DNA of 64,000 nucleotides from an uncultured Eubacterium sp. (GTDB lineage: Bacteria; Bacillota; Clostridia; Oscillospirales; Acutalibacteraceae). Numbering within the stretch: the first letter of the stretch is position 1; each line of letters starts with the position of its first letter. Below, piece after piece: positions 8,954-18,400 of the stretch. The stretch spans positions 1 to 64,000 of the forward strand of contig CAKSWS010000001.1 in assembly GCA_934512155.1 (NCBI GenBank), given 5' to 3'. Under the pieces are notes generated by a model, which was not told the DNA's origin, searched no databases, and saw nothing but the letters and a program-made list of their open reading frames with translations. Both the position numbers and the translations under genes were made by a program.

Positions 8954-9739
8954 ATGACTATTTTAAATGAAATTGCACAGTACACGGAAAACAGATATAA
9001 AAAAATAATTGCGTTAAAACCGTTGGCGCAGGTAAAGGCGCAGGCGCTTGCAATGCCAAGGGGCGATTTTGAATTTAAAAAAGCTCTTTCAAAAAATGAG
9101 CTTTCCTTTATTTGCGAGGTTAAAAAGGCAAGCCCTTCAAAGGGAGTTATAGCACCGGATTTTCCTTATTTGCAAATTGCAAAGGATTATGAAAAGGCAG
9201 GCGCTTCGGCAATATCCTGCTTAACCGAGCCCCATTGGTTTTTGGGTGCAGACGAATATTTGGCTGAAATTGCGGCAAATGTTTCTATTCCCGTGTTGCG
9301 AAAAGATTTTACGGTGTGCGATTATCAAATTTATGAGGCTAAAATTTTAGGTGCTTCGGCAGTGCTTTTAATTTGCGCTTTGCTTAACACCCATCAAATT
9401 GAAGAATATTTAAATATTTGCAAAACCCTTGGAATTTCTGCTTTGGTAGAGGCGCATAATGAGGCAGAGGTTAAATCCGCTTTGGCGGCCGGTGCGGAAA
9501 TAATCGGGGTAAATAACAGGAATTTGCATGACTTTTCGGTAGATGTTAATAATTCAACAAAATACAGAAATATGATTCCGGAAAACGTTATTTTTGTAAG
9601 CGAAAGCGGAATTAAAACACACGATGATATTAAGGTGCTTGAAAACAATAAAACAAACGCCGTGCTGATAGGTGAAACATTTATGCGTGCGGCAGATAAA
9701 AGCGCCGCTTTAAAGGAACTTAAATATGGCAAAAATTAA
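8954..9739 (+). CDS. trpC: Indole-3-glycerol phosphate synthase
   Basis: TIM-barrel enzyme that ring-closes CdRP to indole-3-glycerol phosphate. 261 residues. The catalytic lysine lies in CEVKKASPSKG (about residues 55-65) and the second Lys in LRKDF; EAHNEAE, GVNNRNL and VSESGI follow in normal order. The 3' end overlaps trpF by 14 bases, which supports coupling. Confidence 0.95.
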   Translation: MTILNEIAQYTENRYKKIIALKPLAQVKAQALAMPRGDFEFKKALSKNELSFICEVKKASPSKGVIAPDFPYLQIAKDYEKAGASAISCLTEPHWFLGADEYLAEIAANVSIPVLRKDFTVCDYQIYEAKILGASAVLLICALLNTHQIEEYLNICKTLGISALVEAHNEAEVKSALAAGAEIIGVNNRNLHDFSVDVNNSTKYRNMIPENVIFVSESGIKTHDDIKVLENNKTNAVLIGETFMRAADKSAALKELKYGKN

Positions 9740-10304
9740 AATTTGCGGTTTGCGGCGATTGCAGGATGCAGATTATGTTAACGCTGTTTTACCCGATTAT
9801 GTTGGGTTTATATTAACTCCCGGTTTTCGCCGCAGCATTGATTTTGAAACGGCGGCGGCTTTAAAAAACAGGCTTAACTCTAACATTAAGGTTGTGGGTG
9901 TGTTTGTTAATGATGAACTAAGTGTGATAAACCGCTTTGTAAACTTGAAAATTATAGATGTCGTTCAGCTTCACGGCAGTGAAAGTCCGCAGTTTTGCAA
10001 CAAAATAAACGCCCCTGTTATAAAGGCGTTTAAACCTAATGAATTTAAAAGTGTTAAAAATTACAATACACAATATTTTTTGTTTGATTCCGGCACAGGT
10101 TCAGGTGTAAAATTTGATTGGAGCATGCTGCCCGAAACAAAAACACCTTTTTTCCTTGCAGGCGGCATAAATGCTGAAAATGCAAGGCAGGCAATAAAGC
10201 AGGTTAATCCTTATTGTATAGACGTTTCTTCTTCTGTTGAAACAAACGGATTTAAGGATTTTGATAAAATAAAAACAATAACGGAGAGAGTGAGAAATGA
10301 GTAA
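9726..10304 (+). CDS. trpF: Phosphoribosylanthranilate isomerase
   Basis: Amadori isomerase converting PRA to CdRP. 192 residues, close to the usual 200. The catalytic Cys lies in KICGL (residues 4-8) and the general-acid Asp in [18 protein letters not shown] and DVSSSVE form the phosphate-binding end. It overlaps trpC upstream and trpB downstream (8 bases). Confidence 0.94.
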   Translation: MAKIKICGLRRLQDADYVNAVLPDYVGFILTPGFRRSIDFETAAALKNRLNSNIKVVGVFVNDELSVINRFVNLKIIDVVQLHGSESPQFCNKINAPVIKAFKPNEFKSVKNYNTQYFLFDSGTGSGVKFDWSMLPETKTPFFLAGGINAENARQAIKQVNPYCIDVSSSVETNGFKDFDKIKTITERVRNE

Positions 10305-11481
10305 AGGCAGATTTGGAATTCACGGCGGTCAATATATACCCGAAACCCTGATGAATGAAATTATTAATCTTGAAAATCAATATGAATATTATAAAAACGA
10401 CCCTGAATTTGTGGCAGAGTTAGACAGGCTTTTTAAAGAGTATGCAGGCAGACCGTCGCTTCTTTATTATGCAGAAAATATGACAAAGGATTTGGGCGGA
10501 GCAAAAATTTATTTTAAGCGTGAGGATTTAAATCATACAGGTGCACATAAAATTAACAATGTTTTGGGTCAGTGTCTTCTTGCAAAAAAAATGGGCAAAA
10601 CTCGTGTTATTGCCGAAACAGGCGCAGGTCAGCACGGCGTTGCCACGGCAACGGCGGCGGCTCTTATGGGTCTTGAATGTGAAATATTTATGGGCAAACT
10701 TGATACGGAAAGGCAAGCTCTTAATTGCTACAGAATGGAGCTTTTGGGTGCAAAGGTGCATCCGGTTACTTCAGGCACAATGACTTTAAAGGACGCTGTT
10801 AACGAGGCTATGCGTGAATGGGTTTCCCGTGTAGATGATACCCTTTATGTATTGGGTTCTGTTATGGGTCCGCACCCGTTTCCTACTATTGTTCGTGATT
10901 TTCAAAGCGTTATAAGCAAAGAGGCAAGACAGCAAATTCTTGAAAAAGAGGGCAGGCTTCCAAACGCTGTTGTGGCTTGCGTAGGCGGCGGCTCAAATGC
11001 TATGGGTATGTTTTATAATTTTATTAATGATAAAGATGTTAAACTTATAGGTTGCGAAGCGGCAGGCAAGGGTGTTGATACAAACGAAACCGCCGCAACT
11101 ATGGCAACGGGTACTCTTGGCGTTTTTCACGGTATGAAATCTTATTTTTGCCAAAACGAATACGGTCAAATTGCACCGGTTTACAGCATTTCCGCCGGTC
11201 TTGATTATCCCGGTGTAGGTCCGGAGCATGCTTATTTAAAAGATACCGGCAGAGCGCAGTATGTTCCTATTACAGATGAGCAGGCTGTAAACGCATTTGA
11301 ATATATTGCTAAAGAAGAAGGAATTATTTGCGCTATTGAAAGCGCCCATGCTGTGGCTCATGTTATGGAACTTGCACCTAAAATGAGCAAGGACGATATA
11401 ATTATTTGCTGCCTTTCCGGCAGAGGCGACAAGGATGTTGCCGCAATAGCAAGATACAGGGGGAAAGAAATTTATGAGTAA
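10297..11481 (+). CDS. trpB: Tryptophan synthase beta chain
   Basis: PLP enzyme that joins indole and serine. 394 residues. The PLP lysine is in HTGAHKINN (about residue 84), with [11 protein letters not shown] (serine carboxylate loop), the phosphate-binding GGGSNAMG and the LSGRGDKD end. This is the standard TrpB1 type that pairs with the adjacent TrpA, not the TrpB2 stand-alone form. Overlaps of 8 bases on both sides. Confidence 0.96.
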   Translation: MSKGRFGIHGGQYIPETLMNEIINLENQYEYYKNDPEFVAELDRLFKEYAGRPSLLYYAENMTKDLGGAKIYFKREDLNHTGAHKINNVLGQCLLAKKMGKTRVIAETGAGQHGVATATAAALMGLECEIFMGKLDTERQALNCYRMELLGAKVHPVTSGTMTLKDAVNEAMREWVSRVDDTLYVLGSVMGPHPFPTIVRDFQSVISKEARQQILEKEGRLPNAVVACVGGGSNAMGMFYNFINDKDVKLIGCEAAGKGVDTNETAATMATGTLGVFHGMKSYFCQNEYGQIAPVYSISAGLDYPGVGPEHAYLKDTGRAQYVPITDEQAVNAFEYIAKEEGIICAIESAHAVAHVMELAPKMSKDDIIICCLSGRGDKDVAAIARYRGKEIYE

Positions 11482-12250
11482 AATTGCACAGGCTTTTGAA
11501 AACGGCAAGGCTTTTATAGGTTTTGTAACGGCAGGCGACCCAAATCTTGAAGTAAGCGAACAAATTATTGTTAATATGGCAAATGCAGGCTGTGATTTAA
11601 TTGAAATAGGAATTCCTTTTTCAGACCCTATTGCAGAGGGTCTTGTTATTCAGCAGGCTAACATTCGTGCTCTTTCACAAGGGATTACTACAGATAAGGT
11701 GTTTGAACTTACAAAAAAAGTGTCTGCCCAAATAAATACTCCTCTTGTTTATATGACTTATTTAAACGTGCTTTTTAAGTATGGGTACGATAAGTTTTTG
11801 GAAAAAGCAAAATCCGTGGGTATTTCAGGGGTAATTATTCCTGATTTGCCTTATGAAGAAAAAGGTGAGCTTCAGGTTGTGGCAGATAAATACGGCATTG
11901 ATGTTGTGTCTTTAATTGCCCCTACCAGTGAAAGCAGAATTAAAATGATTGCCGCCGACGCCAAAGGCTTTGTTTATGAGGTTTCTTCCTTAGGTGTAAC
12001 AGGTGTGCGCAGTGAAATTAAAACAGATTTGCAGTCTATTACCGCCGCAGTTAAGCAGGCAACAAACATTCCTGTTGCCATCGGTTTTGGTATTAATACT
12101 CCTGAACAAGCGGCAAAATATGCAAAAATTGCGGACGGTGTTATTGTTGGCTCTGCAATAGTAAGGCTTGTTGAAAAACATGGCGAAAATGCACCGAAGT
12201 ATGTTTTTGATTATGTAAAATCAATGAAAGATGCCATAAGAAATATTTAA
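11474..12250 (+). CDS. trpA: Tryptophan synthase alpha chain
   Basis: Cleaves indole-3-glycerol phosphate to indole, passed to TrpB by tunnel. 258 residues. The catalytic Glu and Asp are visible in [30 protein letters not shown] and the phosphate-binding GFGIN follow. Last gene of the operon; a hairpin lies 10 bases after the stop codon. Confidence 0.95.
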   Translation: MSKIAQAFENGKAFIGFVTAGDPNLEVSEQIIVNMANAGCDLIEIGIPFSDPIAEGLVIQQANIRALSQGITTDKVFELTKKVSAQINTPLVYMTYLNVLFKYGYDKFLEKAKSVGISGVIIPDLPYEEKGELQVVADKYGIDVVSLIAPTSESRIKMIAADAKGFVYEVSSLGVTGVRSEIKTDLQSITAAVKQATNIPVAIGFGINTPEQAAKYAKIADGVIVGSAIVRLVEKHGENAPKYVFDYVKSMKDAIRNI

Positions 12251-12259
12251 AATTTCAGC

Positions 12260-12302
12260 GTGCAGGCACAAAAATTTATATTAATTTGCGGCGTGCCTGC
12301 AC
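12260..12302 (+). terminator. Hairpin at the end of the trp operon
   Basis: GTGCAGGCAC and GTGCCTGCAC arms 23 bases apart. The T-run behind it is poor, so it may be a weak terminator or a 3' stabilising stem. Confidence 0.5.
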
Positions 12303-12318
12303 TTATTAAAAAAAGGGG

Positions 12319-12347
12319 TTGACAAATTTTAAATTATATATTAAAAT
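12319..12347 (+). promoter_or_regulatory. Promoter of the tRNA-Pro pair
   Basis: TTGACA, 17 bases, TAAAAT, about 120 bases before the first tRNA. The spacer region up to the tRNA includes a small GC hairpin (CGGCGGCTTCGCCG) of unknown meaning. Confidence 0.7.
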
Positions 12348-12467
12348 ATCAAGGCACTGATAAGTGAGCATTGCTATTTTGCAACAACAATGCGGGCAAC
12401 CGCTTTATATATAGTGCAATTCGGCGGCTTCGCCGTTTATATAAAGAGCCTTTGGGCTCCGTAATAA

Positions 12468-12545
12468 CGAGGTGTAACTCAGTTTGGCTAGAGTGCCTGC
12501 TTTGGGAGCAGGATGCCGCAGGTTCGAGTCCTGTCACCTCGACCA
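12468..12545 (+). tRNA. tRNA-Pro(UGG)
   Basis: Acceptor CGAGGTG/CACCTCG, anticodon stem CCTGC/GCAGG with loop TTTGGGA (anticodon TGG), T-loop GTTCGAG and encoded CCA. Confidence 0.93.
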
Positions 12546-12604
12546 TGTATATTAATTGCTCACAACCTTTTATTTCGTTGTGGGCATTTTTAATTAATAT
12601 TTTT

Positions 12605-12681
12605 CGAGGTGTGGCTCAGTTTGGTAGAGCGCTGCGTTCGGGACGCAGAGGCCGCAAGTTCAAGTCTTGTCACCTCGACCA
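12605..12681 (+). tRNA. tRNA-Pro(CGG)
   Basis: Same acceptor stem as the neighbour 59 bases upstream. Anticodon stem CTGCG/CGCAG with loop TTCGGGA (anticodon CGG), T-loop GTTCAAG, encoded CCA. Probably a duplicate that diverged to read CCG. Confidence 0.93.
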
Positions 12682-12720
12682 AAAAATAGGACTTTTAAAA
12701 AGAAGTCCGGCAAGCAACAA

Positions 12721-12770
12721 AAACCTCTAAAACAGCACTGTTACGTTGTTTTAGAGGTTTTTTGTTTTTT
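12721..12770 (+). terminator. Terminator of the tRNA-Pro pair
   Basis: AACCTCTAAAACA and TGTTTTAGAGGTT arms followed by TTTTGTTTTTT. Confidence 0.8.
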
Positions 12771-12887
12771 ATTATTATTTAATTGTGCTTTTAATATTTG
12801 CAGAATAGACTAACAATAAACTAATAAAGAAATATTTTTATGTTTAAATTTAGTGCAGTTGGTGCAGTATTTTACGATTATGCGTTG

Positions 12888-13742
12888 CTACACTATTTTT
12901 ATTTCACCGGTGGGGGTTTCGGTTATTTCGTAAAAGGCAGGGCGTTCTTTTCCTGTTTGGTTAGGCGTGTGAAATGTTAAAAACAGCTTGTTTTCTGCTT
13001 TAAAAATCATTCCGTGTCCGCCGTCATCGGTAATAATCGGCGGCAGGTGGGTAAATGTGCCTGTTATATCGCCGTTGTTGGATTTTGCAATGCATTGGGT
13101 GTACTTGTGGTTAACAAATGTAGACCACATCATCAGTAAATCGCCGCCTTTTGTTGTAAACATAAACGGTCCGTCGGTAATATAATGCTTGCCGGGTGTA
13201 TATTTGTCTGCAAAATAGGGGGACGAGCCTTTAAAAATCAGCACGGTTTCACCGTTTCCTGCGGATAAATCTTCATTAAGGGGCATATAGCAAATTGTGC
13301 CGTCCTCTATTTGGGTGTGTTCGTGGCAAAAAACAAGGTAAGGTTTGCCGTCTTTGTTTATGTAAAGTGTTCCGTCCAAACATTCCCATTCCGTTGGGGT
13401 TAAAGCTTTTTTGCTGTGGCGTTTAAACGGTCCGTTTGGTGTTGATGCAACAAGTGAAAACACGCCTCTAAGACCGTTTTCTTGTGTAAATGTGGCAAGC
13501 ATATAGTATTTATTTTTATATTTATGCACTTCGGGTGCCCAATTAACGCCGCCTTTAAATCCGGCAGCTTCGGAATCAAAGCATTGTCTTGGGGCGGAAA
13601 AATCCTTTAGGTCGGCAGATGTGTAAACGTCAAATCCGCCTACGTTTTGCCCAAAATTTTCGGCACGTGTTCCGTAAAGGTAATACATGCCGTTTTCAAT
13701 TAAAACAAATGGGTCTCTGATATTAATTTCACTTGGTTTCAT
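12888..13742 (-). CDS. GH43-like glycoside hydrolase
   Basis: Five-bladed beta-propeller hydrolase of clan GH-F, probably acting on arabinose- or xylose-containing side chains. The catalytic-base motif RDPF lies near the N-terminus, WAPEVHKY in the first half, and the DGTLY and HEHTQ region is where family members carry the catalytic acid. About 284 residues, a single-domain, signal-less form, so intracellular. I take ATG 13742 (GAGTGAG before it); a GTG at 13751 is possible. It sits 37 bases downstream of the SufB-like gene on the same strand and may share its transcript, an odd partnership. Substrate not predictable. Confidence 0.8.
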   Translation of the reverse strand: MKPSEINIRDPFVLIENGMYYLYGTRAENFGQNVGGFDVYTSADLKDFSAPRQCFDSEAAGFKGGVNWAPEVHKYKNKYYMLATFTQENGLRGVFSLVASTPNGPFKRHSKKALTPTEWECLDGTLYINKDGKPYLVFCHEHTQIEDGTICYMPLNEDLSAGNGETVLIFKGSSPYFADKYTPGKHYITDGPFMFTTKGGDLLMMWSTFVNHKYTQCIAKSNNGDITGTFTHLPPIITDDGGHGMIFKAENKLFLTFHTPNQTGKERPAFYEITETPTGEIKIV

Positions 13743-13779
13743 TTTGCTCACTCATTATTTTTTATTGAAAGTTTTGTTT

Positions 13780-14703
13780 TTATTTTAAGAAGCCTTCAAT
13801 TATAACCTCTTCGGCTTCCTGCTCGTTTAAGCCAAAAGTCATAAGTTTTAAAAGCTGGTCGGAATTGATTTTTCCTATTGCCGCTTCGTGTACAAGCTGT
13901 GCATCTCCGTGGTTTGCGTTAATTTCGGGTATGGAAGAAATTTTTGCATTGCCCATTATAATGGAATCACACTGCACGTGCGCACGGCAGGCGTTGTTGC
14001 CGGCAACAATGGGGTGGAAAATCTGCACCGAATCGTCTTTTCCCACACTTCTGCTGATAACTTGGCAGGATGAATCCTCACCGTTCATTTCAACTTCAAT
14101 GTTTGATTCTGCATATTGTTTGTCGTGGGTCATAAGCCTTTCGGTAATTGTAAGCTTTGCGCCTTTTGCCAAATCTGCCGTTGTGTCTCTTTTTGTAGAG
14201 TCAACGCCTTTAATTTGAATCATTTCCATTTCGGCAACTGCATTTTCGCCTAAATGCACTATGGTGGCAGGGTTTAAAATGCGTTTTCCTGTGCCGTTAC
14301 CCTCGCCGTAATGCTTTTCAACATATTTAAATTTTGCACCTTTTTCAACGTAAAATGTATGCACGCCGTCGTGCTGTGAATCATCACAGCCGCAGTTGTT
14401 AATGCCGCAACCTGCAACAATGGTAACGTCTGCTCCTGCGCCGATGTAAAAATCGTTGTAAACCAAATCGTTCATTCCGCTTTGAGAAAGAATAACGGGA
14501 ATATGCACGCTTTCGTTTTTTGTGCCCGGGGCAATTTTAATGTCTATTCCCGGCTTGTCGGTTTTAGGAATAATTTCAATGTTTTTTGTGCTTCTTCTTC
14601 CAAGTGCGGCGCCGTTTTTTCTTATGTTGTATGCACCGTTTGGAATGTCGGCAATGCCGGCTATTGTTTGAAGCAGGCTTGAATCTTCTTTAAGCAGGCT
14701 CAT
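13780..14703 (-). CDS. SufB-like Fe-S assembly scaffold (minimal SufBC system)
   Basis: SufBD-core protein of 307 residues, much shorter than bacterial SufB (about 470), with only the beta-helix core and C-terminal part. The core carries acid- and Cys-containing segments such as AGCGINNCGCDDS. It starts one base into the stop of the ATPase gene (TAATG arrangement), so the two are translationally coupled. Two-gene sufCB units without SufS, SufU or SufD occur in anaerobes and archaea and have been proposed as a primitive Fe-S assembly system (SMS). Assignment to that group rests on gene content and length. Confidence 0.82.
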   Translation of the reverse strand: MSLLKEDSSLLQTIAGIADIPNGAYNIRKNGAALGRRSTKNIEIIPKTDKPGIDIKIAPGTKNESVHIPVILSQSGMNDLVYNDFYIGAGADVTIVAGCGINNCGCDDSQHDGVHTFYVEKGAKFKYVEKHYGEGNGTGKRILNPATIVHLGENAVAEMEMIQIKGVDSTKRDTTADLAKGAKLTITERLMTHDKQYAESNIEVEMNGEDSSCQVISRSVGKDDSVQIFHPIVAGNNACRAHVQCDSIIMGNAKISSIPEINANHGDAQLVHEAAIGKINSDQLLKLMTFGLNEQEAEEVIIEGFLK

Positions 14704-15443
14704 TATTCTGCCTCCTTTCTGAAAGAACAGCTGTTTTCTTCCGTTAACTGCTTTAAAAGTTTAGGAAAAATTTCATCTTTTGTTCCTTGGTCGGCGATTT
14801 TGCCGTTTGCAATAATTATAATTTCATCTGCAATTTGCATAATTCGTTCTTGGTGGCTGATTATAAGCACACTTTCGTGGCGGTTTTTAGAAATTGTTTT
14901 AAAGCTTTCCACAAGTTTTGCAAAGCTCCAAAGGTCTATACCTGCCTCCGGTTCGTCGTAAATTGCAAGTTTTAATTTTCTTGCCATAAGCGACGCTATT
15001 TCAATTCTTTTAACTTCGCCGCCGGAAAGAGAATTGTCTACCTGGCGGTTAAGGTAATCGGCACTGCAAAGACCTACACTTGTTAAATATGCAGAGCATT
15101 CGTCTGCCGGTAATTCACTGCCGTGGGCAAGGCTTAAAAGTTTGCGAACGGTTAAGCCTTTGAATCTTGGCGGAGTTTGAAAACCGTAGCCGATTCCCAT
15201 TTTTGCTCTTTCGTCAATGCTCATATTTGTAATGTCGGTTCCGTTAAATAAAATTTTACCTGCCGTAGGCTTTTCAATGCCCATGATTAATTTGGCAAGG
15301 GTGGATTTACCGCCACCGTTGGGTCCTGTAATTACAATAAATTTGCCTGTGTCTATTTTTAAATTAATTTTGTCAATGATTTCAAGTTCACCCTCGCCGT
15401 TTTGAGAGTCAACCTTAAATTCCACATCCTGTAATTCTAACAT
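14703..15443 (-). CDS. SufC-like ABC ATPase
   Basis: Cytosolic ABC ATPase that would drive the SufB scaffold. 246 residues. Walker A GPNGGGKST at 40-48, signature NSLSGGEVKR, Walker B and switch IYDEPEAGID, and an H-loop in LIISHQE. The EPEAGID version is typical of SufC rather than transporter ATPases, and no permease lies nearby. First gene of a sufC-sufB-(GH43) unit with its own strong promoter. Confidence 0.9.
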   Translation of the reverse strand: MLELQDVEFKVDSQNGEGELEIIDKINLKIDTGKFIVITGPNGGGKSTLAKLIMGIEKPTAGKILFNGTDITNMSIDERAKMGIGYGFQTPPRFKGLTVRKLLSLAHGSELPADECSAYLTSVGLCSADYLNRQVDNSLSGGEVKRIEIASLMARKLKLAIYDEPEAGIDLWSFAKLVESFKTISKNRHESVLIISHQERIMQIADEIIIIANGKIADQGTKDEIFPKLLKQLTEENSCSFRKEAE

Positions 15444-15472
15444 TTAATTTCTCCGTTAAAATATTTTAATGT

Positions 15473-15501
15473 ATTATATTATTGTTTGTATTTAAAATCA
15501 A
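15473..15501 (-). promoter_or_regulatory. Promoter of the sufCB unit
   Basis: On the minus strand TTGATT, 17 bases, TATAAT, ending about 30 bases before the sufC start codon, which has AACGGAG as ribosome binding site. Confidence 0.8.
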
Positions 15502-15503
15502 TG

Positions 15504-17819
15504 TTATTTTTCGCCGTCAAAAAATGACTGGGCAATGCGCACGCTTTCCATTGCGTCTTTTGCGTACCAATCGGCATTTATCATTGCCGCATAGGATTTT
15601 GTCAAAACTGCGCCGCCTACAAATATTTTTGCGTCTGTTTGTTGGTGAAGCAGCTGAATTGTTTTTTCCATTGCCGGCACGGTAGTTGTCATTAATGCGG
15701 AAAGTCCCACAAGTTTAACATTGTTTTCCACAACAGCTTTTACAACATCTTCTTCCGGCACATCTTTGCCCAAATCAATAACGTCAAAACCGTAATTTGC
15801 CAAAAGCACTTTAACAATGTTTTTGCCAATGTCGTGTATGTCGCCGTGCACGGTTGCAATAACAATTTTGTTTTCGCTTTTTTCCTGCTTGCCTGTTAAA
15901 ATTAAATGTTCTTTAATAACATCAAAGGCGGCTTTTGCTGAATCTGCGCTCATTAAAAGTTGTGGCAAAAATATTTTGTTGTTTTCAAATCCGTCGCCTA
16001 CTTCGTCAAGAGCGGGAATAATAAACTCGTTAATTATTTCAAGAGATTCTTTTGTTTTAAGAAGCTCTTTTGCGCACTGTGCCGCATCTTCTTTCATGCC
16101 TTTAACTATGGCAGTGTGCAGTGTAACGCTTGTGCCTGTGGCAACCGTTGCGGTTTCCGTAACGCTTTCAATGTATTCCGTGCAGTTGTCGTCAAGTCCG
16201 GCAAGGGCGTTGTATGAATAATAAGCATTCATCATTGCCGTTGATTTTGGGTTAATAATACCTGCAGAAAGTCCGCTTTGAAGTGCTATTGTAAAGAACG
16301 CTGTGTTAACGGCGTCTCTTTTCGGCAAGCCGAATGAAATGTTTGATACGCCCAAAACAGTGTGAACTCCCAATTCCTCACGAATATATTTAACCGCTTT
16401 CAGTGTTTCAACAGAATTCATTTTATCTGTGCTTACGGTCATTGTAAGTGCGTCGATAATAAGGTCTTTCTTTTGAATTCCATATTCGGCGGCTGTTTTA
16501 ATTATTTTTTTTGCAATGGCAATTCTGCCTTCTGCCGTTTGCGGAATTCCGCTTTCATCAAGGCAAAGGCAAACAACAACACTGCCGTATTTCTTTGCAA
16601 GGGGAAAAACTTCTTTCATATTTTTCTCTTTGCCGTTAACAGAGTTAAGCATTGGTTTGCCGTTGTAAATTCGCAATGCTTTTTCAAGAGCTTCAATATT
16701 AGTTGTGTCTATTTGAAGCGGGGTTGAAAGCACGGCTTGCAAATTATAAACTGCGCTTTTCATCATTTCAACTTCGTCAATTTCAGGCAACCCCACATTA
16801 ACGTCTAACACATGCGCACCTGCATCTTTTTGCTCAATGCCCTCTTTAATAATGTAGTCAATATCGTTTCTTCTTAACGCTTCTTTAAATAATTTTTTGC
16901 CTGTGGGGTTAATTCTTTCGCCAATAACAATGGGCTTTGCGCCAAGTTCCACGGTTTCGCTGTATGAAGAAATAAAGCTTAAATTTTTTTCTTTCGGCAC
17001 ATTTGCTTTGATTTTTTTGCAGGCAGAAATCATTTTTGAAATGTGCTGCGGTGTTGTGCCGCAACAGCCGCCTAAATAGGAAACGCCTAAATTTGCAATT
17101 TTTTCCATATCCCTGGTAAATTCTTCGGGCGTAACGTTATAAACGGTTTGACCGTTAACGCTTTCCGGCAAGCCTGCGTTTGGTTGAACAATAATGGGCA
17201 AACTTGTCCATTTTCTTAATTCTTCAACAAGGGGAATCATTTGTTTCGGTCCCAGTCCGCAGTTAAGACCTAAAGCGTCTACACCTAATCCCTCAAGCAT
17301 GGTAACGGCTGTTTTTACGTCTGCACCTGTTAAAAGCCTGCCTTTTTCGTCAAAAATCATTGTAACAAAAACAGGCAAATTGCAGTTTTCCTTTGCTGCC
17401 AAAACCGCCGCTTTTATTTCATAGGTGTCGCTCATGGTTTCAATTAAAACAGCGTCGGCTCCGTCTTTGCCGGCAACAACTGTTTTTGCAAAAACATCAA
17501 TGGCTTCTTCAAAATCCAAATCGCCCATTGGCTTTAACAATTTTCCCGTGGGACCTATATCAAGCAAAACCTTTTTACCGGTGCTTTTTGCCAGATTAAT
17601 TCCTGCTTTTATAATTTCGTCATAATTTTCAAATTTAAGGCAGTTTGCGCCAAATGTGTTTGCCGTAATGTATTCGCTTCCTGCTTTTGCATAAGCGTTA
17701 TGTACATCCAAAATCATTTGGCTGTTTGTTAAATTAAGCCTTTCAGGCAGTTCGCCTGCTTTAAGACCTGCCGCTTGAAGCATTGAGCCCATGCCGCCGT
17801 CAAAAAATTTAATGTTCAT
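15504..17819 (-). CDS. metH: Cobalamin-dependent methionine synthase, three-module form without activation domain
   Basis: Transfers the methyl group from methyl-THF through cobalamin to homocysteine. 771 residues in the order homocysteine-binding barrel (about 1-285, Zn ligands in GLNCG and GGCCGTTP), pterin-binding barrel (about 300-560, GERINPTG, DVNVGLPE), four-helix cap, and B12-binding Rossmann domain with the base-off ligand motif in GDIHDIGKN (about residue 660-668). Full-length MetH is near 1,200 residues; the reactivation domain is missing here and encoded by the next gene upstream. Ends 28 bp from the sufC promoter region. Third gene of metF-activation-metH. Confidence 0.92.
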   Translation of the reverse strand: MNIKFFDGGMGSMLQAAGLKAGELPERLNLTNSQMILDVHNAYAKAGSEYITANTFGANCLKFENYDEIIKAGINLAKSTGKKVLLDIGPTGKLLKPMGDLDFEEAIDVFAKTVVAGKDGADAVLIETMSDTYEIKAAVLAAKENCNLPVFVTMIFDEKGRLLTGADVKTAVTMLEGLGVDALGLNCGLGPKQMIPLVEELRKWTSLPIIVQPNAGLPESVNGQTVYNVTPEEFTRDMEKIANLGVSYLGGCCGTTPQHISKMISACKKIKANVPKEKNLSFISSYSETVELGAKPIVIGERINPTGKKLFKEALRRNDIDYIIKEGIEQKDAGAHVLDVNVGLPEIDEVEMMKSAVYNLQAVLSTPLQIDTTNIEALEKALRIYNGKPMLNSVNGKEKNMKEVFPLAKKYGSVVVCLCLDESGIPQTAEGRIAIAKKIIKTAAEYGIQKKDLIIDALTMTVSTDKMNSVETLKAVKYIREELGVHTVLGVSNISFGLPKRDAVNTAFFTIALQSGLSAGIINPKSTAMMNAYYSYNALAGLDDNCTEYIESVTETATVATGTSVTLHTAIVKGMKEDAAQCAKELLKTKESLEIINEFIIPALDEVGDGFENNKIFLPQLLMSADSAKAAFDVIKEHLILTGKQEKSENKIVIATVHGDIHDIGKNIVKVLLANYGFDVIDLGKDVPEEDVVKAVVENNVKLVGLSALMTTTVPAMEKTIQLLHQQTDAKIFVGGAVLTKSYAAMINADWYAKDAMESVRIAQSFFDGEK

Positions 17820-17845
17820 AAATCCTGTCCTTTAATTACAACTGT

Positions 17846-18400
17846 TTATTCGTCTATTCCTGCAAATGCCGTAACCGATTTTGTGGGAATCATTTGGCAG
17901 GAATCCGTTAATGTAATGCCGCAACGCTTTGTTATTTCCATAAGTGAAAATAGCTTTGTTTGGTTTGAAATGTCCAAGTCAAAGTAGCCCGGCGAATATC
18001 TTTGCCTTGTTTTAACGTTGTTTTCCGTTTCTATTCTTTTTTGCAAATCGTCGCAAATTTCTTCAATTTTATCTGCTAAAACCGCTTGCATAATAAGCAG
18101 TTTTGCACCTTGGGCAGAGTATGTTCTCAGCAGTCTGTCGCCCTCTGTGCCTGCTGTTGCGGCAAGTACGGCAACCTTTTTACATCCTTTTAAATTTTCT
18201 GCCAGCCGCATGCTTTTAAATTCCTGGTTTTCAATTATAAGTGAGTTTTCGGTAACGGTGCAGTCAAAAATTCTGTAAATTGTTTTTGGCTTAACTGTTT
18301 TGTCCACAAGCGTCATTTCCTCATCAATTAAGCTAAGCAGTGCTTCGTCTTGTACTTTGCTGTTGGTGCGCAAGTAGCGCAAAATTTCCGCTTTATTCAT
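17846..18400 (-). CDS. Stand-alone MetH activation (SAM-binding) domain protein
   Basis: 184 residues homologous to the C-terminal activation module of MetH, which re-methylates oxidised cobalamin with SAM. Family signatures RYSPGYFDLD and QMIPTKSVTAFAG are both present near the C-terminus. It overlaps metF by 8 bases and is 26 bases upstream of metH, so the three are co-translated. This split arrangement is known in many Clostridia. Confidence 0.88.
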   Translation of the reverse strand: MNKAEILRYLRTNSKVQDEALLSLIDEEMTLVDKTVKPKTIYRIFDCTVTENSLIIENQEFKSMRLAENLKGCKKVAVLAATAGTEGDRLLRTYSAQGAKLLIMQAVLADKIEEICDDLQKRIETENNVKTRQRYSPGYFDLDISNQTKLFSLMEITKRCGITLTDSCQMIPTKSVTAFAGIDE

